Shown here in pieces: positions 1-5,670 of a DNA stretch of 9,239 nt. Numbering within the stretch: position 1 is the stretch's first letter; each line of letters starts with the position of its first letter. The notes under the pieces were generated by a model that made no database searches, was not told the origin of the DNA, and saw only the letters and a program-made list of their open reading frames with translations. Source of the stretch: Oscillospiraceae bacterium (GTDB lineage: Bacteria; Bacillota; Clostridia; Oscillospirales; Ruminococcaceae). Location: positions 1 through 9,239 of the forward strand of contig DXWR01000266.1 in NCBI GenBank assembly GCA_019416775.1, given 5' to 3'. The position numbers and the translations under genes were made by a program.

Positions 1-1145
1 CTCTTTGGTCCGCCGGGGGAAGCACCCTCTGCATCCAGGCCATGCTGGGGCTGACCTGCCGGGAAGGAGATCTGATCCTGGCGGTGCGCAACGCCCACCA
101 CGCCTTTGCCCACGCCGCCATCCTGCTGGGAGTGCGGGTGCGGTGGCTGCTACCCCACCGGCGGGACCAGGGAGAGCTGTACGGCGCTGTCACCCCGAAC
201 GAAGTGGAACAAGCCATTCAGGAGTATCCCCAAGCCAAGGCGGTTTGGATCACCACGCCGGATTATCTGGGAGGCATGGCGGATGTGAAAGCCATCGCGG
301 ACATCTGCCACCGTAAAGGGGTCAAACTGCTGGTGGACAATGCCCACGGAGCCTATCTGCTTTACACCCACCGGCATCCTATGCAGCTGGGGGCAGATCT
401 GTGCTGTGATTCTCCTCACAAAACCCTGCCGGTGCTCACCGGAGGGGCGTGGCTGCACCTATCCCACCAGGTTCCCTACACCCCGGACCAAGCCCGGCAA
501 GCTATGAAGTTGTTCGGCTCCACCAGTCCCTCCTATTTAATTTTACTGAGTTTGGAGGACTGCAATCGCTATTTAGCGGGACCGGGGCGGGAAGCGTTTT
601 CCAGACTGTTCCAAACTTTGACAGAGATGCGCCGACGGCTGGCTGCCCAAGGAGTTTCCCTGCTGCCCATGGAGGGGGATTACGCCAAACTTACCCTGGA
701 CGCTCCGGCCATGGGCTACACCGGGGAGGAGATAACCCAATATCTGGATGCTCAGGGCATGGATTGGGAATACGCCGACCAACGGTTTGTAGTGCTGATG
801 CTCTCCCCCCAGAACACCAAGGAAGAGCTGGCGGCATTGGAACAGGCTCTAATCTCCCTGCCCAAAAAGAAACCTTTGGCCCAGCAGGAGGTTCCCTATT
901 CCCTGCCGCCCCGACGAATGGAACTGCGGCAGGGGTACTTTGCCCCCCGGGAAGAAGTGAACTTGGAACAGGCAGTGGGGCGGATCAGCGCCGTAACCCA
1001 AAGCTGCTGTCCTCCGGGGGTACCGGTAGTAATGCCGGGAGAGGAAATCACTCCCCAGGTGTGCCGACTGCTAAAGCAAAGCGGGAAACAGCGGGTAGAA
1101 GTGGTCCGGCAGCCCCCTTCCCCGCCGGAAGTTCCAAATCGGTAA
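1..1145 (+). CDS. Orn/Lys/Arg decarboxylase family PLP enzyme (YaaO/SpeA-like), 5'-partial
   Basis: This is a fold-type I, PLP-dependent enzyme of the Orn/Lys/Arg decarboxylase family; such enzymes decarboxylate basic amino acids to polyamine precursors. The frame is open from base 3, giving about 380 residues, so the N-terminus (roughly 80-100 residues in relatives) lies outside the window. Visible landmarks are the phosphate-binding loop SAGGSTLCIQAM at the very start, VDNAHGAY with its Asp codon at 336-338 (expected to contact the PLP ring nitrogen), and SPHKTLP with the Schiff-base Lys codon at 420-422. The short C-terminal domain has AVGRISA, then PPGVPVVMPGEEI. Relatives usually read DEAHGAH and ISAE at two of these places; here they are DNAHGAY and ISAV. 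Bacillus yaaO sits at the head of the same cluster found downstream here. The family is secure, but the substrate (Arg, Lys or Orn) cannot be read from sequence. Confidence 0.9.
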   Translation, partial: LWSAGGSTLCIQAMLGLTCREGDLILAVRNAHHAFAHAAILLGVRVRWLLPHRRDQGELYGAVTPNEVEQAIQEYPQAKAVWITTPDYLGGMADVKAIADICHRKGVKLLVDNAHGAYLLYTHRHPMQLGADLCCDSPHKTLPVLTGGAWLHLSHQVPYTPDQARQAMKLFGSTSPSYLILLSLEDCNRYLAGPGREAFSRLFQTLTEMRRRLAAQGVSLLPMEGDYAKLTLDAPAMGYTGEEITQYLDAQGMDWEYADQRFVVLMLSPQNTKEELAALEQALISLPKKKPLAQQEVPYSLPPRRMELRQGYFAPREEVNLEQAVGRISAVTQSCCPPGVPVVMPGEEITPQVCRLLKQSGKQRVEVVRQPPSPPEVPNR

Positions 1146-1179
1146 AAGAGACTACCCTGTTATATTTTTGAAAACAATC

Positions 1180-1220
1180 AACCCTCCCATTCCAGCATTG
1201 AGGCCGAGCGTGGGAGGGTT
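1180..1220. terminator. Bidirectional intrinsic terminator between convergent genes
   Basis: Perfect 10-bp inverted repeat, AACCCTCCCA (1180-1189) and TGGGAGGGTT (1211-1220), with a 21-nt loop. The + strand continues TATTTTACTTT and the - strand continues TGATTGTTTT, so both directions have a T-rich tail. It lies between the stop of the decarboxylase (1145) and the stop of the convergent deformylase-like gene (1252), where it can serve both. Confidence 0.8.
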
Positions 1221-1251
1221 TATTTTACTTTCAACGAAATGCGCAAAAATA

Positions 1252-1662
1252 TCAGATCAGCACCCCATTGCAGTGATCCAGCTCATGCTGGATGATCTGG
1301 GCGGTCCAGCCGGTAAACTTCTGGATCCGGGTTTGGAATTGGCGGTTCTGCCAACGGACTTTGATGGTTCGATAGCGCGTTGTCTTTCGGGTTCCCGGCA
1401 GGGAGAGGCAGCCTTCCTCTCCTTCAAAAGGACCCTTCTGGGACAAAATCTCCGGGTTGAACATTTCCCGGTCACGATCTCCATCCCGGAACACAATGAT
1501 TCGCTTGGAAACGCCGATCATGTTGGCAGCCATGCCCACGCACTGCTCCCGGTTGGCTTGGAGGGTTTCCAGCAAATCATCCGCCACGGGAATATCCTCC
1601 TGGGTTGCGGGAGAGGATGGCCGGGCCAAAAAGATGGGGTCATGTACAATTTCTCGGATCAT
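1252..1662 (-). CDS. Peptide deformylase-like protein with Gln-to-Met change in motif I
   Basis: This is a 136-residue member of the peptide deformylase family, metalloenzymes that remove the N-formyl group from nascent proteins. Motif II, EGCLSLPG, is intact (metal ligand Cys85), as is motif III, QHELDH (His126, Glu127, His130). Motif I is GMAANM at residues 43-48, where the family usually has GLAAxQ. The Gln that helps polarise the formyl carbonyl is therefore Met48, and the first Gly of the motif is Cys41. The protein ends directly after HELDHCNGVLI, without the C-terminal helix of longer deformylases. The ATG at 1662 is preceded by AAAGGA at good spacing. The gene is monocistronic, convergent to the decarboxylase, and has a promoter candidate at 1728-1756. 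Family membership is sure. Whether it is an active deformylase is doubtful, so no def symbol is assigned. Confidence 0.9.
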   Translation of the reverse strand: MIREIVHDPIFLARPSSPATQEDIPVADDLLETLQANREQCVGMAANMIGVSKRIIVFRDGDRDREMFNPEILSQKGPFEGEEGCLSLPGTRKTTRYRTIKVRWQNRQFQTRIQKFTGWTAQIIQHELDHCNGVLI

Positions 1663-1727
1663 AAAGGTTCCTTTCTCTCAAAGACGAGGGGACAATTTTG
1701 AATCCAATGCCGGCAAACAACACCGTT

Positions 1728-1756
1728 ATTGTATCATAAAAACCGGGCTGCTTCAA
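1728..1756 (-). promoter_or_regulatory. Candidate promoter of the deformylase-like gene
   Basis: On the - strand, TTGAAG (1756-1751), a 17-bp spacer and TACAAT (1733-1728) form a sigma-A-type promoter pointing at the gene that starts at 1662. An overlapping alternative is TTGGTT, 16 bp, TATGAT (1760-1733). Transcription would start near 1721, leaving a leader of about 60 nt. Confidence 0.5.
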
Positions 1757-1896
1757 CCAAAACCGGCCTCTCGTTTGGGCGGAGGGAAACTGTTTTCCGT
1801 TACCTCCTTTTCTAAAATCAAGACCGTCTCTTTTTCTTGGCAATATATGCCTATTTACCGGAATTTTGGGAAGAAACCAAGCAGGAAAGAAAGTCA

Positions 1897-1925
1897 TTGA
1901 AACAAAAGTCCGATTGTGGTACAAT
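1897..1925 (+). promoter_or_regulatory. Promoter of the darA-holB-ricT operon
   Basis: TTGAAA (1897-1902), a 17-bp spacer and TACAAT (1920-1925), with TGG just upstream giving an extended -10 (TGn). Transcription should start near 1932, leaving a leader of about 30 nt. That leader carries a GGGAGG ribosome binding site 8 nt before the darA ATG at 1961. The match to a sigma-A promoter is close, but it is not experimentally shown. Confidence 0.75.
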
Positions 1926-1960
1926 GAAGAAAAGTACACTGCCTCCGGGAGGGAATCCAG

Positions 1961-2287
1961 ATGAAACTCATTTACGCCATCATCAGCGACGACGATGTAA
2001 AATCAGTGACCAGCCACCTTAACCAGGAGGGGTTCTACGCCACCCGTTTGTCCAGCAGCGGCAGTTTTCTCCGCAGCGGCAACACTACCTTGATGATCTG
2101 CACCGAGGATTCCTTGGTGGATCAAGCCATTGACATCATTAAGGAAAACAGCTGTGAGCGCACCCTGCTGGCACCGGATTACCTATCCATGTCCGCCCCG
2201 GAAATGTCCATCCCGGTTCCGGTGGAAGTCACCGTGGGAGGAGCCACCATTATGGTGGTCAATGTGGAACGGTTTGAAAAAGCGTAA
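1961..2287 (+). CDS. darA: Cyclic-di-AMP receptor, PII-like (DarA/PstA/YaaQ)
   Basis: A 108-residue protein of the YaaQ/DUF970 family, trimeric PII-like cytosolic proteins that bind cyclic di-AMP; their downstream target is not settled. The match runs over the whole length: MKLIYAII at the N-terminus, TRLSSSGSFLRSGNTT at residues 28-43 (T-loop region and ligand site), and VPVEVTVGGATIMVV near the C-terminus. Compared with Bacillus-type members, position 24 is Gly rather than Asn, 26 Tyr rather than Arg, 35 Ser rather than Gly, and 47 Cys rather than Gly, all in or near the ligand pocket as I remember it. The ATG follows GGGAGG. The stop overlaps the holB start by one base (TAATG), implying translational coupling. 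In Bacillus the gene also lies just upstream of holB and yaaT, separated by yaaR, which is missing here. Confidence 0.93.
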   Translation: MKLIYAIISDDDVKSVTSHLNQEGFYATRLSSSGSFLRSGNTTLMICTEDSLVDQAIDIIKENSCERTLLAPDYLSMSAPEMSIPVPVEVTVGGATIMVVNVERFEKA

Positions 2288-3216
2288 TGGAACTGCTGGG
2301 AAATGAACAAGCGGTAAGCCGGCTGGAAAAGAGCCTTGCTTCCGGCCGGGTGGGCCACGGCTATCTCTTCACCGGAGCAGAAGGGACGGGCAAACGCACC
2401 TTAGCCCGCTGGTTTGCCAAAGCCATCCTCTGCACTGGGGAGCATCCTCCCTGCGGGAAATGCGCTGCCTGCCAAAAGATGGAGCGGTTTTCCCATCCGG
2501 ATTACAAAGAATATCTGGGGGAAGATCGGGCCAGATCCTTCCCGGTGGAAACGGTGCGGCAGATCCGTCAGGACTGTGCTGTCCTCCCCAACGAAGGGAA
2601 AAAGAAAATCTACTGCCTGAGCAATGTGCAGAGCATGACCACCGAAGGGATGAATGCGTTTCTGAAAACCTTGGAGGAACCCCCTGCCCACAGCATCTTT
2701 TTGCTGCTCAGCCCCAGCGCCACCCAGCTCCCGGAAACGGTGCGCAGCCGCTTGGTGCAGATCGCCTTGCAGCCGCTTTCGGCAAAACAGGTGGAGCAGC
2801 TTTTAGCCCAGCGTCAGCCGGACGCCGATCCCAGTCTTCGCCATTGGGCGGCCCTGCTCAGCGACGGCAGCTTGGGACTGGCCATAAAACTGGTTCAGGA
2901 ACCGGAATTCGGCACCCGCGCCCAGCTGGCGCAAAGCATCTGTCAGAACCTAGTCCGCCGCCGGGAATACCCGTTAGCTCAGGCGTTGGCGGGACTGGAA
3001 AAGGACGGGGAAGGATTTTTACAGGTCTTGCAGCTCACCCAGCGTCTGCTGCGGATCCAGCTGGAGCAGTCCGGTTCTTCCCTGCCCCAAAAGCAGGAAA
3101 TCCGGGTGCTGGAACTGCTGGAACAAGCCCGCCTGCGGCTTTCCGGCAACGCCCACAAAGGACTCACCGGGGCCTGGCTGACTATTCAGCTGATGGAGGC
3201 GGTGACTGCGCCGTAA
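2287..3216 (+). CDS. holB: DNA polymerase III subunit delta' (clamp-loader ATPase-fold subunit)
   Basis: A 309-residue AAA+ clamp-loader subunit that works with delta and tau/gamma to load the beta sliding clamp at the replication fork. In order it shows HGYLFTG followed by Walker A GAEGTGKRT (residues 30-38), a four-cysteine zinc module (Cys49, Cys56, Cys59, Cys62), the region KIYCLSNVQSMTTEGMNAFL with LKTLEEPP corresponding to Walker B and following helix, then SPSATQLPETVRSRL. The usual SRC of this last motif is SRL here, as expected for a delta' rather than the catalytic tau/gamma subunit, though the P-loop itself looks intact. The C-terminal part is the poorly conserved collar domain. 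It overlaps darA by one base and is followed 33 nt later by ricT, matching the conserved yaaQ-holB-yaaT order. A dnaX origin is unlikely given length, the SRL motif and context. Confidence 0.93.
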   Translation: MELLGNEQAVSRLEKSLASGRVGHGYLFTGAEGTGKRTLARWFAKAILCTGEHPPCGKCAACQKMERFSHPDYKEYLGEDRARSFPVETVRQIRQDCAVLPNEGKKKIYCLSNVQSMTTEGMNAFLKTLEEPPAHSIFLLLSPSATQLPETVRSRLVQIALQPLSAKQVEQLLAQRQPDADPSLRHWAALLSDGSLGLAIKLVQEPEFGTRAQLAQSICQNLVRRREYPLAQALAGLEKDGEGFLQVLQLTQRLLRIQLEQSGSSLPQKQEIRVLELLEQARLRLSGNAHKGLTGAWLTIQLMEAVTAP

Positions 3217-3249
3217 GCGCAAGTATATCAACAATCAGAAAGGAATTCT

Positions 3250-4383
3250 ATGATCGAAATTATTGCAGTAAGCTTTCGGAATTCCCCGAAAAGCTATTAT
3301 TTTTCTCCCGGAGAGGAGCAGTACCGCATCGGTGACCGGGTGGTAGTGGAAACCTCCCGGGGACAGGAATGCGGCAAAGTCTGCCAAGCCAACCGCGAAA
3401 TACCGGAGGAGGAAATCCCCGGTTCTCTGAAAGCGGTACTCCGCCGGGCCACCCCGAAAGATCTGGAAAAGGTAGAGCAGAACCGCAAAAAGGAACAAGA
3501 GGCCTTCCAGATTGCCAAGCAAAAAATTGCCCAGCACAACCTGAAAATGAAGCTGGTGGAGGTGGAATACGCCTTTGACGGCAGCAAAATCCTGTTTTTC
3601 TTCACCGCCGACGGCCGGGTGGACTTCCGGGAACTGGTAAAAGATCTGGCCGGCGTGTTCCGCACTCGAATCGAACTGCGGCAGATCGGCGTCCGGGACG
3701 AAGCCAAACTGCTGGGAGGTCTGGGCATCTGCGGACGGCCTTTCTGCTGTGCCTCCTTTTTGGGAGACTTCCAGCCGGTATCCATTAAAATGGCCAAGGA
3801 GCAGGCGCTGTCCTTAAATCCCACCAAAATTTCCGGCACCTGCGGGCGGCTGATGTGCTGCTTGAAATACGAGCAATCGGTGTACGACGAACTGATCCGC
3901 TTAACCCCCCGGGTAGGAGCCATGGTGGACACCCCCGAAGGCCGGGGGCGGATTGTGGAAAGCAATGTTCTCACCGGTAATCTGAAGGTGCGGCTGGAAG
4001 AAGATCCTTCTGACACTCCGCCCAAATCCTTCCACCGGGACGAAGTGGCTCCTGCTGGAAAAGGCGCCCCGGTAATCCGACCCAAACCGGAGCCGGAACC
4101 AGAAGATGAGCTGGACTTAGAGGAGGCCCGGCAGCAGGAAGTGAACCGGAAGCTCGGTCACAAATCCCCCTACGGGCGAAAAACTTCCAGATCGGCCCAG
4201 TCCGGCAGCGAGGAAGAAAAAAAGCAACCCAAGCAGCCTCTGAAAAAAGAAGGGGGCAAAAAGCAGTCCGCCTTAGAAAAGCAGGGAAAACCCGTCCAGA
4301 AGCGTTCCGGTCCGCCCCGCCGGCGCAGCGGAAAGCCTAGAGGAAAGCGTCCGCAAAGCGGAACAACCGGCAAGGAAAACTGA
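3250..4383 (+). CDS. ricT: RicT/YaaT, PSP1-domain iron-sulfur protein of the RicAFT (Y) complex
   Basis: A 377-residue PSP1-domain protein. In Bacillus the homologue joins RicA (YmcA) and RicF (YlbF) in a complex that carries [4Fe-4S] clusters, influences RNase Y-dependent mRNA maturation, and affects biofilm, competence and sporulation. Residues 1-265 are the conserved part. Cysteine clusters sit in GGLGICGRPFCCASF (Cys161, 166, 167) and SGTCGRLMCCLKYE (Cys198, 203, 204), with further Cys at 41 and 45. Residues about 275-377 form a low-complexity tail: an acidic PEPEPEDELDLEE segment, then a Lys/Arg/Gln/Pro/Ser-rich, strongly basic stretch likely to be disordered. The ATG at 3250 is preceded by AGAAAGGA. 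The gene is last in the darA-holB-ricT operon and ends at the bidirectional terminator at 4401-4434. ricA and ricF are not in the window. Confidence 0.93.
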   Translation: MIEIIAVSFRNSPKSYYFSPGEEQYRIGDRVVVETSRGQECGKVCQANREIPEEEIPGSLKAVLRRATPKDLEKVEQNRKKEQEAFQIAKQKIAQHNLKMKLVEVEYAFDGSKILFFFTADGRVDFRELVKDLAGVFRTRIELRQIGVRDEAKLLGGLGICGRPFCCASFLGDFQPVSIKMAKEQALSLNPTKISGTCGRLMCCLKYEQSVYDELIRLTPRVGAMVDTPEGRGRIVESNVLTGNLKVRLEEDPSDTPPKSFHRDEVAPAGKGAPVIRPKPEPEPEDELDLEEARQQEVNRKLGHKSPYGRKTSRSAQSGSEEEKKQPKQPLKKEGGKKQSALEKQGKPVQKRSGPPRRRSGKPRGKRPQSGTTGKEN

Positions 4384-4400
4384 AATGGACAAAAAGAAAA

Positions 4401-4434
4401 GGCAGCAGGCGAAGTAACAACCTGCTGTCTTTTT
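4401..4434. terminator. Bidirectional terminator between ricT and rpoD
   Basis: GGCAGCAGG (4401-4409) pairs with CCTGCTGTC (4421-4429) around an 11-nt loop, with one G-U pair on the + strand. It is followed by TTTTT on the + strand; on the - strand the stem is followed by TTTTCTTTTTG. It lies in the 57-nt gap between the convergent ends of ricT (4383) and rpoD (4441), and probably ends both transcripts. Confidence 0.88.
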
Positions 4435-4440
4435 GCTCTA

Positions 4441-5526
4441 TCAATCAATGAAATCCTTCAGCTTCTTGCTGCGGCTGGGGTGACGGAGCTTTCGCAGGGC
4501 TTTCGCTTCGATCTGACGGATCCGTTCTCTGGTTACGTCAAACTCCTTGCCCACCTCTTCCAAAGTGCGACTGCGGCCGTCTTCCAGGCCAAACCGCAGG
4601 CGGAGAACCTTATTTTCCCGCTCAGTCAAGGTGGAGAGCACCTCATCCAGCTGCTCCTTCAGCAGGGCGTTGGAAGCGGCGTCGGCGGGAGCGGGAGCGT
4701 CGTCATCGGGAATGAAGTCGCCCAGATGACTGTCTTCCTCTTCGCCGATGGGGGTTTCCAAGCTCACCGGTTCCTGGGCGGAACGGAGAATCTCTCGAAC
4801 TTTATCCGCCGGCATATTCAGCTTTTCGGCGATTTCCTCGGCGCTGGCTTCATGGCCGTTTTGGTGCAGCAGCTGGCTGGACACCTTTTTCACCTTATTG
4901 ATGGTTTCCACCATGTGAACCGGGATCCGGATGGTCCGGGCTTGGTCGGCAATGGCACGGGTGATGGCCTGACGGATCCACCAGGTGGCGTAGGTGGAAA
5001 ACTTAAAGCCCTTGGTGTAGTCAAATTTTTCCACCGCCTTAATCAAACCCAAGTTGCCTTCCTGGATCAAATCCAAAAACTGCATCCCACGGCCCACATA
5101 CCGCTTGGCGATGCTCACCACCAGACGCAGGTTGGCTTCGCTGAGCCGCTTTTTGGCTTCCACGTCCCCTTCCTTCATCCGAGTGGCCAACTCCACCTCT
5201 TCTTCTGCGGTGAGCAGAGGCACCCGGCCGATCTCCTTCAAATAAACCTTTACCGGGTCGTCAATATTGACGCCCTCCGCCACCAAGCTGCTTTCAATCT
5301 CTTCCGGCTCCACCGACTCGTTGGCCAGGTCTTCCTCCTGTTCAACGGCGTAATCGTCCACAATCTCCACATGGTTATTGCCCAAATTTTCGTACAGGGC
5401 TTCGATCTGATCCACATCGTAGTCCATGTCGGTGAGAAAATCGTTGATTTCCTTGGTGGTAAGCTTACCGCTGGACTTACCTTTTTCCAATAGATCGTTC
5501 ATCGTCATTTTGCTGTGTTCTGCCAT
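4441..5526 (-). CDS. rpoD: RNA polymerase primary sigma factor (SigA/RpoD)
   Basis: The housekeeping sigma-70 factor, 361 residues, which directs RNA polymerase to -10/-35 promoters. Residues 7-55 look like a short region 1.1. Region 1.2 is DDPVKVYLKEIGRVPLLT (89-106). Region 2 spans roughly 125-200 and contains ANLRLVVSIAKRYVGRG, LDLIQEGNLGLIKAVEKFDY and FSTYATWWIRQAITRAI. Region 3 has VHMVETINK. Region 4 is LTERENKVLRLRFGL to VTRERIRQIEAKALRKLRHP (300-350), including the helix-turn-helix that reads the -35 element. An upstream in-frame ATG at 5556 exists, but GGGGAGGA lies about 7 nt before the ATG at 5526 (MAEHSK), so 5526 is chosen. It lies downstream of dnaG on the same strand, the conserved dnaG-rpoD arrangement of the macromolecular-synthesis operon. 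Confidence 0.97.
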   Translation of the reverse strand: MAEHSKMTMNDLLEKGKSSGKLTTKEINDFLTDMDYDVDQIEALYENLGNNHVEIVDDYAVEQEEDLANESVEPEEIESSLVAEGVNIDDPVKVYLKEIGRVPLLTAEEEVELATRMKEGDVEAKKRLSEANLRLVVSIAKRYVGRGMQFLDLIQEGNLGLIKAVEKFDYTKGFKFSTYATWWIRQAITRAIADQARTIRIPVHMVETINKVKKVSSQLLHQNGHEASAEEIAEKLNMPADKVREILRSAQEPVSLETPIGEEEDSHLGDFIPDDDAPAPADAASNALLKEQLDEVLSTLTERENKVLRLRFGLEDGRSRTLEEVGKEFDVTRERIRQIEAKALRKLRHPSRSKKLKDFID

Positions 5527-5670
5527 TGTGTATTCCTCCCCATAGGCTGCGCCCAAACAGTTTGGTGCGGCCTAAGTTTTACAGTTCCCATGAAATTGGC
5601 CGGCCGCAAGTCCATGCGGCCTTTTTAGTTTCCGTCGATTCCTCTGCCTTATCCCTGCAAGAAACTGCCG
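5527..5670 (-). promoter_or_regulatory. dnaG-rpoD intergenic leader with two inverted repeats
   Basis: This 144-nt gap holds two dyads. Bases 5602-5621 carry GGCCGCA and TGCGGCC around a 6-nt loop; the T-tract (TTTTT, 5622-5626) follows on the + strand, so in the direction of dnaG-rpoD transcription the hairpin lacks a U tail. It is thus more likely a processing or stabilising structure than a terminator for dnaG. Bases 5553-5565 are the perfect palindrome CCAAACAGTTTGG, just upstream of the rpoD ribosome binding site (5534-5541). A very weak promoter candidate, TTGACG-15-GATAAG (5674-5648), overlaps the dnaG stop. No strong rpoD promoter is visible, so co-transcription with dnaG is likely. 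Confidence 0.45.

Larger units (their letters stand above)
1663..1960. other. Divergent intergenic region, no gene seen
   Basis: These 298 bases separate the leftward deformylase-like gene from the rightward darA operon and contain a promoter for each. No reading frame here has both a credible start and protein-family similarity. Also present are two copies of AAAACCGG exactly 20 bp apart (1739-1746 and 1759-1766) flanking the - strand -35 region. There is a GGAGG/CCTCC inverted repeat at 1781-1807 followed by TTTTCT, and a short GGCA-N5-TGCC dyad at 1839-1851. None can be tied to a known regulator. Confidence 0.6.

Noticed and set aside
1781..1811. GGAGG...CCTCC inverted repeat followed by TTTT as a + strand terminator
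   Set aside because: No + strand transcript is expected to reach it after the bidirectional terminator at 1180-1220, and the inner and outer pairings compete; left as an unexplained repeat.
1640..1939. A 99-codon open frame on the - strand across the divergent intergenic region, with AAAAGGAGGT nearby at 1811-1802
   Set aside because: The ribosome-binding-like sequence has no start codon at usable distance in any frame, the frame overlaps the deformylase start and the darA promoter, and the product has no family features.
2460..3335. A 291-codon open frame on the + strand overlapping holB and the ricT start
   Set aside because: It is a shifted frame over a complete holB, has no ribosome binding site, and is Gly/Ala/Arg/Pro-rich as expected for a shadow frame.
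4480..5493. A 337-codon open frame on the + strand opposite rpoD
   Set aside because: It is the antisense of an unmistakable sigma factor, and its His/Gly/Leu-rich composition follows from GC-rich codons read backwards.
5602..5626. Hairpin plus TTTTT reading as a + strand terminator
   Set aside because: No + strand gene lies upstream of it (rpoD and dnaG are on the - strand), so it was recorded as a leader structure and not as a terminator.
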